DNA from: DAIOEK01 sp964648485
GTDB taxonomy: Bacteria > Chloroflexota > Anaerolineae > Anaerolineales > Anaerolineaceae
Reading direction: 5' to 3'
DNA: 55,429 nt
Assembly: GCA_964648485.1 (NCBI GenBank)
Contig: CAZYOF010000022.1
Span: forward strand, 1 to 55,429
The notes under the pieces are model-generated. The model was given only the letters and a program-made list of their open reading frames with translations, was not told the origin of the DNA and did no database searches. Of the stretch, positions 21,000 to 27,977 are shown piece by piece; position 1 is the first letter of the stretch; each line of letters begins with the position of its first letter. The translations under genes and the position numbers were made by a program.

Positions 21000-21821
21000 A
21001 TGGCAATTGAATATCCTGAAGCAGCAACCATTGCTGCACAAATGAAAACATGTCTGGTCGGGAGAAAGTTTAGCGGGGTTGAGATAAAACCGACCGCTGC
21101 AAATGTGATTAAATGGGGTTTTTCAAACCTGGATAAGGAAGATATTTCCGGTGAACAGATTGAAGAAATCTATCACTACGGAGATGAAATTCATATCCGT
21201 TTTGGCGATCGGCACCTTATGTTTGGCGATTTGATTGGCAGGCTTTTATATCACGCGCCCGGCATGGAGATCCACCCGAAGGCAAAGATTGTTTTCCACC
21301 TGGATGACGGAGCCGCCTTCTCCTATTTGGTCTCCCTCTATGGGTATGCCCGGGTTTTAACGACACGCGAAGAGATTGAGAAATTCATCCGCGAGCAGGG
21401 TATATCGCCTTTGGATGATGGCTTTACACCGCAGTACATGGCAAAAGTGTTTTCCGAACCGAAGCGAAAAATTGCCAAGCAGAATAATATCTATGGAATC
21501 CAGTACAAGGCGGGCGGTATATGCAACGGTTACTGGCAGGATGTTCTATTTAAATCAGGTGTGCTGCCCTCCAGAAAAACAGCCACCCTGAAGGATGCGG
21601 ATTTTGAAAAAATGCACCGCTACAGTGTTGAAATCATTCGCGCTGCTACTGATTTGCGTGGACATTTTGATGAAGTGGATTTCTTCGGTCAGCCTGGTGG
21701 ATACACCCGGATTCTGGGGAAGCACAGTAAAGACCAGCCCTGTCCCCAGTGTGGAGGCGCGATCACGGTAAAAAACCTGCTTGGATCAACTTCTTATTAC
21801 TGCCTGAATTGCCAGCATTAA
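21000..21821 (+). CDS. Fpg/Nei-family DNA glycosylase-like protein with altered catalytic residues
   Basis: A 273-residue protein with the Fpg/Nei plan: N-terminal beta-sandwich, helix-two-turn-helix (about 130-220) and a C-terminal zinc finger (CPQC...CLNC). The start reads MAIEYPEAATIA. The catalytic N-terminal proline of MPELPE is replaced by Ile with one extra residue before it, while both glutamates remain. The beta-turn lysine is Asp (HYGDEI), and the zinc-finger arginine that contacts the lesion is Ser (GSTSYYC). This is the poorly studied subgroup with I-E-x-P-E-A starts seen in other bacteria. It may bind DNA without lyase chemistry, or use a different nucleophile. It heads a set with a racemase and Tag glycosylase genes. 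Confidence 0.82.
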   Translation: MAIEYPEAATIAAQMKTCLVGRKFSGVEIKPTAANVIKWGFSNLDKEDISGEQIEEIYHYGDEIHIRFGDRHLMFGDLIGRLLYHAPGMEIHPKAKIVFHLDDGAAFSYLVSLYGYARVLTTREEIEKFIREQGISPLDDGFTPQYMAKVFSEPKRKIAKQNNIYGIQYKAGGICNGYWQDVLFKSGVLPSRKTATLKDADFEKMHRYSVEIIRAATDLRGHFDEVDFFGQPGGYTRILGKHSKDQPCPQCGGAITVKNLLGSTSYYCLNCQH

Positions 21822-21837
21822 TTCAAAAGGAGAATCA

Positions 21838-22536
21838 ATGAAAACAATTGGCTTAATCGGTGGAATGAGTTGGGAAAGTTCAATCGAGTACTATCGCATC
21901 ATCAACGAAGAGGCAAAAAAGCGTCTGGGCGGATTACATAATGCGGTCAGCCTGATGCATACGGTCGATTTTGAAGAAATCGAAGTCATGCAGCGCGAAG
22001 GACGCTGGTCAGAAACGGATGATATTCTCGTGGATGCTGCCAAAAAACTGGAAGCAGGTGGGGCTGATTTAATTGTTTTATGTACCAACACCATGCATAA
22101 ATCAGCTGAAAAGATAACGGCTGCGGTAAAAATTCCCTTCCTGCACATAGCCGATGCAACCGCCAAAAAGGTTTGTGAAGCGGGCATTACCCGTATTGCC
22201 CTCCTTGGAACCCGTTACACCATGGAAGAAGATTTCTACATTGGCAGATTGAAAAAGAATTTTGGACTGGAAGTACTGGTTCCAGATAAGCAGGAGCGGG
22301 ATGAGGTTCACCGGGTGATATTTGAGGAACTGGTGCAGGGAAAGATCTTGCCTGAATCAAAAGGACATTACCTCGAAATTATTCAAAAACTTGCCGACCG
22401 GAGAGCTGGCGGCGTGATCTTGGGTTGCACCGAGATCGGGCTGTTGGTCAAACCGGCAGATACATCCCTGCCGGTGTTTGATACGACGGTTTTGCATGCC
22501 CTGGCAGCTGTGGATATGGCACTCGCGGAGGATTAA
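21838..22536 (+). CDS. Aspartate/glutamate racemase family protein
   Basis: A 232-residue cofactor-independent amino-acid racemase of the Asp/Glu/hydantoin superfamily (YgeA/AspR type). N-terminal motif GLIGGMSWESS, first catalytic cysteine in VLCTNTMHK (about residue 82) and second in LGCTEIGLLV (about 201) are both present, so it should be active. AAAAGGAGAA precedes the start. Its stop codon shares one base with the next gene start (TAATG), which indicates coupling to the Tag glycosylase gene. It probably supplies or removes D-aspartate or D-glutamate. Confidence 0.92.
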   Translation: MKTIGLIGGMSWESSIEYYRIINEEAKKRLGGLHNAVSLMHTVDFEEIEVMQREGRWSETDDILVDAAKKLEAGGADLIVLCTNTMHKSAEKITAAVKIPFLHIADATAKKVCEAGITRIALLGTRYTMEEDFYIGRLKKNFGLEVLVPDKQERDEVHRVIFEELVQGKILPESKGHYLEIIQKLADRRAGGVILGCTEIGLLVKPADTSLPVFDTTVLHALAAVDMALAED

Positions 22537-23135
22537 TGGATATATACAGCTATAAACCCGATCTACCCCGTTGCGGGTGGAACAGCGGTGATGGCATTCT
22601 CACCCGCTATCACGATATAGAATGGGGATATCCGCAACATGACGACCGCTTGCTCTTTGAAGCTATCGTGCTGGATGGATTTCAGGCGGGTCTTAGCTGG
22701 ATGACCATTCTTAATAAGCGTGAAAACTTCCGAGCTGCGTTTGATGGTTTCGATATTCAAACAGTGGCGAATTATCCTGAAGATAAGGTGGAAGAATTAA
22801 TACTCAATGCCGGCATCATCCGCAACCGGTCAAAAATCAAGGCAGCCATCAGTAATGCACAGGCAACTTTGGCGGTTCAACAGGAGTTTGGTTCGCTGGA
22901 CGTTTATCTCTGGCATTTTACCGAAGGGCAGACAATCGATAATAAATGGGAAACCATGAGCCAGATTCCAGCCAAAACTGAGCTTTCAGATCGGGTTAGT
23001 AAGGATATGATCCAGCGCGGTTATAAGTTTTGCGGCAGCACCATCGTATACGCGTTTCTACAGAGCATTGGTGTGGTAAATGACCATATCGTATCCTGTT
23101 TCAGGTATGCTGAATTATCCCGCTTATGCAAATAA
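22536..23135 (+). CDS. tag: DNA-3-methyladenine glycosylase I
   Basis: A 199-residue TagI enzyme that removes 3-methyladenine from alkylated DNA. Family blocks are RCGWN near residue 12, YHDIEWGYP near 27, LDGFQAGLSWMTIL near 48, RNRSKI, FVGSTI-like CGSTIVYAF and the C-terminal NDHIVSCFRY. The four zinc ligands (Cys near 12, His near 26, His near 185, Cys near 190) are visible. It overlaps the upstream racemase by one base and the downstream lactamase-like gene by 10 nt. An alkylation-repair enzyme two genes from an Fpg-like protein suggests a small base-excision neighbourhood. Confidence 0.95.
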   Translation: MDIYSYKPDLPRCGWNSGDGILTRYHDIEWGYPQHDDRLLFEAIVLDGFQAGLSWMTILNKRENFRAAFDGFDIQTVANYPEDKVEELILNAGIIRNRSKIKAAISNAQATLAVQQEFGSLDVYLWHFTEGQTIDNKWETMSQIPAKTELSDRVSKDMIQRGYKFCGSTIVYAFLQSIGVVNDHIVSCFRYAELSRLCK

Positions 23136-23964
23136 ACATACGCTGGCTGGGTGTTGCCGGGTACGAGATGGAAATTTCCGGCAAACGCATTCTGATTGAT
23201 CCCTACGTAACACGCTTTCCTTACTGGCGGTTTATGTTTGGCTCTGTAAAACCTGACCCCGGTCTGGTGGATAGGTATTTCCATGGTGCGATGCAATTTT
23301 CATTTCCCATGCACACATCGATCATGTTCTTGATGCGCCGGAGATTGCCAAAAAATGGCAGATGCCCATCTATGGTTCAATGAACTCCCTGGCGCTTGCG
23401 CGACTTCATGGGCTTGATGAATCTCTCCTGAATCTCATCATGCCCGGAGACCGAATCCAATTGGGTGATTTCTGTATCATGGTTCACGCTGGAAAACATC
23501 TACCCATGCCATTTTTCCAACCCGGAAAGCTGCCCTCAAAAAGTATTGGAAGAATGACAGCCCGTGACTACCGCATGGATGATTGCTTTTGTTTTGAAAT
23601 CCGTTTCAAAGATTTCACCCTATTAACAGACCCGGGAATCGGTTCCCCAGATCTGGATCGGGTGGACGTATTATTCATCAACCCATTGCTCTCTGATAAA
23701 ACCATTGTAAATCAGCTGGTCAGTTACTCACCACGGGTGGTCATTCCAAATCATTGGGATGATTTTAGTGTTCCCCTTCAAAAACAAATCCTGCCGCAGG
23801 TACGTCCTACACTGCAAAAAAAGCCATCGCTGCGCTTTAACTTATCGAAATTTACCCGGCTGGTAGAAAGCACCCTGCCGGGTGTAAATGTGCTCAGTTT
23901 ACCCCGCCTGGAGGTTGTTGCTTTTGATCTGCAGAAGGGGATTTTGATTAAGGCTTCATCTTGA
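23126..23964 (+). pseudogene. Metallo-beta-lactamase-fold hydrolase (UlaG-like) broken by a 1-nt frameshift
   Basis: Two overlapping frames encode one protein. The first (from 23126) covers the N-terminal strands (IRWLGVAGYEMEISGKRILIDPY) and runs to HGA at about 23290. The second frame then continues as DAIFISHAHIDHVLDAPEI, containing the metal motif H-x-H-x-D-H, and goes on to the DPGIG and IPNHWDDF metal-ligand regions. Adding one base near 23290 (GCGATGC to GCGGATGC) gives a single ORF of about 279 codons. All later metal motifs are intact, so the lesion is recent or a sequencing error. No slippery heptamer is visible. The family includes cytosolic lactonases and NAPE-PLD-like enzymes. 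It overlaps tag by 10 nt and the convergent gene by 17 nt. Confidence 0.85.
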
Positions 23965-24883
23965 GGATCGCAGCGATCATCTCGGGATCATCTTTAATTA
24001 ATCCTGCTGGAACCAGGCGTGTCAATAACTCTGCCCAGATGGGCTCACGGGTGAATACATCTTTAAAAATCGGCAGGGCATCAGTCATCTTCCCTGTATC
24101 TGCTAACGATACAGCATTCCAGAAAGGCAGCTCAACGATCTGCGGGGCAAGCCCAGCAGCAGCTTCGTAAGCCTGAAGCGCTCCCTCAGCATCTCCGGCA
24201 GCCAGGCACTCATCTCCACGGTTCATGTGCCTATAGGCGCGGTGGATGGTAACCACCCTTCTCAGCTCGCTGATGGGTTCAGGGTGATCCTCAACGCGCA
24301 ATTCCATCTGCACTCCTTCCCAGGTCTTACTCGAATAATCCTTGCCCACCACCTTGATTGCCGCGCTCTGTTTTCCGCGGATATCACCGCCCGCAGTCTG
24401 TGCGGCTTCCAAAGCCAGGAGCAGTCGCTCTGAGAGGTCTTTCACTCCGTTCTCCATGGCATTTTCGTAAGCTTTCGACATGGCAGCAGGGACAGTATCA
24501 TTCAGCATCATGTTCGCCTGTACGCTGTACCCTGTCCCGCTGATATGCCCTGCTTCGGCAATGCAGCGCTTACCGGTGTGAACAGCTACCTCGCCATTGT
24601 TATCAACAATTGCCACCTGGCGTACTTCCCGGGTTTCATCCGCCAGCAGCAATGCGTCCAATGTTTGCCTTGCGCTTTTACCTCCACGCAGCAAATCCAG
24701 CCCGAGGGGACCATAGCTGATTTCTGCCAGTGATTGGGTGGCGATGGCACCAATGCCTGATTGCGCCCAGGGCACCACACTACCTACCGAAAACCAGTGT
24801 GATTGAACAGCAGTACCCATCTCTCCACTTTCTGGATCTCTGGCTACAATCGAAAAGGTGTGGGCAAAAGGTTGGTTCATCAT
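23948..24883 (-). CDS. DUF1028 family protein with a C-terminal TPR-like tail
   Basis: A 311-residue protein. Residues 5-205 match the DUF1028 family, which has an Ntn-hydrolase-like fold (HTFSIVARDPESGEMGTAVQSHWFSVGSVVPWAQ; GYSVQANMM). Residues 215-300 form two or three TPR-like helical pairs (ALQAYEAAAGLAPQ; ALPIFKDVFTREP). The family is sometimes annotated as fimbrial-assembly or peptidoglycan-binding, but no function is proven. AAGGAG lies 8 nt before the first ATG. There is no signal peptide, so it is probably cytosolic. A TATAAT box on the minus strand lies about 95 nt upstream. Confidence 0.82.
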   Translation of the reverse strand: MMNQPFAHTFSIVARDPESGEMGTAVQSHWFSVGSVVPWAQSGIGAIATQSLAEISYGPLGLDLLRGGKSARQTLDALLLADETREVRQVAIVDNNGEVAVHTGKRCIAEAGHISGTGYSVQANMMLNDTVPAAMSKAYENAMENGVKDLSERLLLALEAAQTAGGDIRGKQSAAIKVVGKDYSSKTWEGVQMELRVEDHPEPISELRRVVTIHRAYRHMNRGDECLAAGDAEGALQAYEAAAGLAPQIVELPFWNAVSLADTGKMTDALPIFKDVFTREPIWAELLTRLVPAGLIKDDPEMIAAILKMKP

Positions 24884-25010
24884 TTGGTTGCTCCTTATTA
24901 AATCTTATTTACTGGCTTCAGATCCCTGCTCTGAGTTACATCCTGGCTTGTGTTGGCAGCCGGTAGATACTATTATAAAATGAGCAACGACAACATACAG
25001 GAGAATCTTT

Positions 25011-25775
25011 ATGAAAACCAGAATTCAAATTCTGCTTCTTATCTTAACAACACTGACTATGACAGTAGCCTGCGGTCTGCCCACAAACCTGTCTTCCGAA
25101 ATGGAAAAAATTCCATCCATGGCAGCAGAAGCGGCTACACAGGTGGTGACGACACTCGAAGCTCAAATGGAGATACTACCAACACTTGAAGCGCAGGTAC
25201 AGGAACTGCCCACAAAAGCAGCGGAAGCTCAGCAGGCATTTACCGATTTTAATGGTGTGCCAGATGAAGTTATTCAGCGCATCTTTGACCGCACGTTGAC
25301 GCTCACGTCCTATCGGATGGATGTAACTGTCAAACAGGGAGATCAAATCAGCAGTACCATGAAATACGAAGTTGTCCCGCCCGATCGGATTCACGCTGTA
25401 ATTGATTCGCAGGGTATGATAACTGAGCAGTATATTATTGGTTCTGATGCATACCTGAATACGGGTGGTAAGTGGATGAAACTGCCTGTGGAAATGGAAA
25501 ATGTGTATGGTCTGGCAATTGAGCAGACCCGTGACCTGATCAAGGATGTGGCGTTGGTGGGTCCCGACACCCTGGAAGGGGCACCTATGATGGTGTTTTC
25601 ATACTCACTGAACATGCATAATGTAGAAACCAGGAATAAAGTCTGGGTGGGCTTGATGGATGGCTACATCCATCAGGTGGAGGGTGTATCAATAGTCGAA
25701 GGAGTGGAATACACAACCCTGTCTGAAGTTTATGATTTCAATGAACCTCTAACCATTGAAGCACCCATACCGTAA
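25011..25775 (+). CDS. Lipoprotein with LppX/LolA-like domain, upstream of a two-component pair
   Basis: A 254-residue lipoprotein. The signal peptide ends in TVAC (Cys21). A short heptad-like segment follows with near repeats (TTLEAQMEILPTLEAQVQELP). The rest (about 75-254) resembles beta-rich LolA, LppX or DUF6612-type lipid-binding folds, with strands such as RMDVTVKQGDQISSTMKYEVV. CAGGAG precedes the ATG and a TATAAA-type -10 lies about 40 nt upstream. It is followed after about 15 nt by a NarL-type kinase and its regulator, so this surface protein may be part of the sensing unit (inference). Confidence 0.8.
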   Translation: MKTRIQILLLILTTLTMTVACGLPTNLSSEMEKIPSMAAEAATQVVTTLEAQMEILPTLEAQVQELPTKAAEAQQAFTDFNGVPDEVIQRIFDRTLTLTSYRMDVTVKQGDQISSTMKYEVVPPDRIHAVIDSQGMITEQYIIGSDAYLNTGGKWMKLPVEMENVYGLAIEQTRDLIKDVALVGPDTLEGAPMMVFSYSLNMHNVETRNKVWVGLMDGYIHQVEGVSIVEGVEYTTLSEVYDFNEPLTIEAPIP

Positions 25776-25789
25776 TTGGGGGGATGCGC

Positions 25790-26938
25790 ATGAATTATTT
25801 TAAGAAAATCCAGAGTGGCGATCTGGCAACGCTGGTCGTGGTGCTGGCGGGCTATACGGTCTATTTCGCCAGTGGCGCCTTTCGTGTTACAGTTTTCTCG
25901 CCAATTATTCTGGTTTTGATGGGCGTACTATATCTTGCGTTGAATTTGTGGGGTTCCCGTCGCCTGGATCATTGGGGCAAATCAGCAACAGCACTTTATT
26001 TTATTTTTGCGATTGCACTGGGCGGCGCCATCAGTTATTTTTCAAATGGTGCTGCCTGGTTGATCCTCCTCCCTCTGGTGAGTGAGGCTTTTCAGCGTTT
26101 GAGTTTGCCGTTTGCCGTTCTGGCGAGCTTTTTTATCTGGGTTGGACAGATTCTTCCTCCTGTTTTAGGAGGAGATATGGCGAACGCAATGTCTGCTGTG
26201 ATGGGATACCTGAGCGCAGTAGTGTTTGTGGCGGTATTCACTCTCATCACGGTCAATGAACAAAAAATGCGCCGTCAGCTTGCCCAGGCGAATAAAAGAT
26301 TAAGGGAATATACTCACCGCATGGAAGAGAACGCCATCTTGCAGGAAAGAAACCGCATGGCGCGTGAAATCCATGATGGATTGGGTCATTACCTTACCTC
26401 TGTAAATATCCAACTGAAAGCTGCAAAATCCATCATGTCCCGGGATCCATCCGCCGCTGATGAAGCGCTCGGAAAAGCGATCTTCCTGACTCAAGAGGCG
26501 CTCAATGATGTCCGCAGGAGTGTTTCAGCTCTCCGTTCCGATCAACCATCCGAGACGATTGCCTCAGCAGTGATTCAGCCATTGATGGAAATGGTAAATG
26601 AAGACCTGCAGGTAGATTTGCAGATTGATGGAGTCGAGGTGGATTTACCCCCATCATTAATCTGGGTTCTTTACCGTGCTGCACAGGAGGCGTTGACGAA
26701 TATCCAGAAGCATTCCAGGGCATCAAAAGTAAATATTACACTGCGCTATCGAACTGATGAGGTGCAAATGCAAATAGTAGATGATGGGATTGGCGCGGAG
26801 AATCTGGAGGGAGGCTATGGGTTGGTCGGGTTGCGCGAAAGGGTGCAGATCTATGGTGGTCGGGTGGAAGCTGCTACCGCACCAGGCAAAGGGGTAAGCC
26901 TGATGGTCTGTATTCCCCTGCCAAAGGTGGATGGATAG
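25790..26938 (+). CDS. NarL-type sensor histidine kinase, six-helix membrane sensor
   Basis: A 382-residue kinase. Residues 10-150 carry about six membrane helices with almost no extracellular loop, so it probably senses a membrane state or a partner such as the upstream lipoprotein. HisKA_3 dimerisation domain with phospho-acceptor in EIHDGLGHYLTS (about 193), then HATPase with DDGIGAE and GYGLVGLRERV. I chose the ATG at 25790 because the GGGGGG run sits 5 nt before it and too close to the alternative ATG at 25784. Its response regulator starts 8 nt downstream. Confidence 0.9.
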   Translation: MNYFKKIQSGDLATLVVVLAGYTVYFASGAFRVTVFSPIILVLMGVLYLALNLWGSRRLDHWGKSATALYFIFAIALGGAISYFSNGAAWLILLPLVSEAFQRLSLPFAVLASFFIWVGQILPPVLGGDMANAMSAVMGYLSAVVFVAVFTLITVNEQKMRRQLAQANKRLREYTHRMEENAILQERNRMAREIHDGLGHYLTSVNIQLKAAKSIMSRDPSAADEALGKAIFLTQEALNDVRRSVSALRSDQPSETIASAVIQPLMEMVNEDLQVDLQIDGVEVDLPPSLIWVLYRAAQEALTNIQKHSRASKVNITLRYRTDEVQMQIVDDGIGAENLEGGYGLVGLRERVQIYGGRVEAATAPGKGVSLMVCIPLPKVDG

Positions 26939-26946
26939 AGGCTCAC

Positions 26947-27600
26947 ATGGAAAAGATAAAAGTATTGCTGGTGGATGATCAGACCATGTTCCGGGATGGA
27001 TTGAAGGTATTGCTGCGTGCCGAGCCCGATATGGAGGTGGTCGGTGAAGCAGGTGATGGAGAAGAAGCTCTGCAGAAAGCGATAGAACTAAAGCCAGATG
27101 TGATCCTGATGGATTTACGGATGCCTGTTATGGATGGTGCAACCGCCACCCGTCATTTAAAGAGCCGCCAGCCTGAATGTCGGGTCATTGTTTTAACTAC
27201 CTTTGATGAGGATGCTGCTGTATTCGATGCCATGCGTTCCGGAGCGATCGGTTATCTATTAAAAGATGCGCCTACCGAAAAACTATATGAAGCAATACGT
27301 GCCGCCTACCGGGGAGAGTCGGTTTTACAGCCTTCGGTGGCTGCCCGGCTGGTTGCGCAATTCAGCCGCCTGGCAGAAACCGCCCCGCGCTGGTCTCAGG
27401 AATTGGTAGAACCGCTTTCTACCCGCGAAATGGATGTATTGCGTCTGATGGCTGCTGGAGATACCAACCGGGAAATTGCGCAGAAGTTGGTGGTCGCCGA
27501 GGGCACCGTTAAAAATCATGTGACCAGTATTTTTAATAAGTTGAATGTCACCGATCGCACCAAGGCTGTGGTCCGCGCCCGTGAATTGGGGCTGGTGTGA
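26947..27600 (+). CDS. NarL/LuxR-family response regulator
   Basis: A 217-residue regulator. The receiver domain has Asp residues at 10-11, phospho-acceptor in MDLRMPVMDG (about Asp56), Thr in VLTTFD and Lys in LLKDAP. The C-terminal LuxR-type HTH (about 155-217) reads LSTREMDVLRLMAAGDTNREIAQKL and VKNHVTSIFNKL. It forms an operon with the lipoprotein and kinase genes just upstream. Targets are unknown; autoregulation would be usual. Confidence 0.94.
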   Translation: MEKIKVLLVDDQTMFRDGLKVLLRAEPDMEVVGEAGDGEEALQKAIELKPDVILMDLRMPVMDGATATRHLKSRQPECRVIVLTTFDEDAAVFDAMRSGAIGYLLKDAPTEKLYEAIRAAYRGESVLQPSVAARLVAQFSRLAETAPRWSQELVEPLSTREMDVLRLMAAGDTNREIAQKLVVAEGTVKNHVTSIFNKLNVTDRTKAVVRARELGLV

Positions 27601-27679
27601 ATATCATCCGGATGGGTTGCCCGCAAGGGCAATCTTGACACAAGCCCCCCAATGAAGTAGAATCTTTCCGCTTCGTCAT

Positions 27680-27753
27680 GCCCCCGTAGCTCAATTGGAT
27701 AGAGCGCCTGCTTGCGGAGCAGTAGGTTCGGCGTTCGAGTCGCCGCGAGGGCA
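27680..27753 (+). tRNA. tRNA-Arg (anticodon GCG)
   Basis: Cloverleaf of 74 nt. D-arm GCTC/GAGC with A20 and anticodon-loop C35 (both arginine identity elements), anticodon loop TTGCGGA giving GCG, and T-arm CGGCG/CGCCG. No encoded CCA. Two mismatches are present: C5-A68 in the acceptor and C27-T43 at the top of the anticodon stem. Most bacteria read CGC/CGU with an A34 (inosine) tRNA; here position 34 is G. A strong terminator follows. Confidence 0.85.
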
Positions 27754-27757
27754 CACA

Positions 27758-27783
27758 AACCGACCACCTGATGGTGGTCGGTT
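27758..27783 (+). terminator. Intrinsic terminator of tRNA-Arg
   Basis: Perfect 11-bp stem AACCGACCACC/GGTGGTCGGTT with a 4-nt loop followed by ATTTTTTT. It separates the tRNA from the ABC-F leader promoter, which starts only 14 nt later. Confidence 0.92.
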
Positions 27784-27796
27784 ATTTTTTTCTTCA

Positions 27797-27805
27797 TGGT
27801 ATAAT
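27797..27805 (+). promoter_or_regulatory. Extended -10 promoter of the ABC-F leader transcript
   Basis: TGGTATAAT is a consensus extended -10. It sits 7 nt before the ATG of the 31-codon ORF at 27813, so the transcript should start at that codon. No good -35 is present because the tRNA terminator occupies that space. Confidence 0.65.
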
Positions 27806-27812
27806 GCCACTC

Positions 27813-27908
27813 ATGGCAGGCGAAAAGAAAGACCTCTCTGTTTATTGCATTACTACCGGCGGAACTGGTTCGGTTCCTTGTCGTATTGCGCCTGCTGCCG
27901 GAATATAA
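27813..27908 (+). CDS. Putative leaderless 31-residue leader peptide of the ABC-F gene
   Basis: The ORF starts MAGEKKDLSVYC and continues with a Gly/Thr-rich block (ITTGGTGSVPC) and RIAPAAGI. The ATG is 7 nt after a consensus extended -10 box and has no Shine-Dalgarno. The stop (TAA, 27906-27908) lies 24 nt before a terminator hairpin that precedes the ABC-F gene. Codons 26-28 (27889-27895, CGCCTGC) are complementary to 27938-27944 in the 5' arm of that terminator. A regulatory leader peptide is inferred from this layout; a stable small protein with two cysteines is the alternative. I know no family for it. Confidence 0.55.
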   Translation: MAGEKKDLSVYCITTGGTGSVPCRIAPAAGI

Positions 27909-27932
27909 TATAACCGTTCAAGAATTTTACCC

Positions 27933-27958
27933 ACACCGCAGGCGAATCCCTGCGGTGT
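27933..27958 (+). terminator. Attenuator (conditional terminator) in the ABC-F leader
   Basis: Perfect 10-bp stem ACACCGCAGG/CCTGCGGTGT with a 6-nt loop, followed by TTTGTATTG. It lies after the 31-codon ORF and 20 nt before the ABC-F start. The upstream segment 27889-27895 can pair with 27938-27944 (7 bp, mostly GC) and would block it. The gene must be reached by read-through or from a promoter I cannot see. Confidence 0.65.
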
Positions 27959-27977
27959 TTTGTATTGATGGAGAGCT

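Noticed and set aside
23280..23300. Programmed -1 frameshift in the metallo-beta-lactamase-like gene
   Set aside because: A -1 shift would restore the frame, but no slippery X-XXY-YYZ heptamer is present and I saw no downstream pseudoknot. An indel is simpler.
24884..25010. Possible minimal start-stop (ATG TAA) leader upstream of the DUF1028 gene
   Set aside because: No terminator or pairing partner follows; too short to separate from chance.
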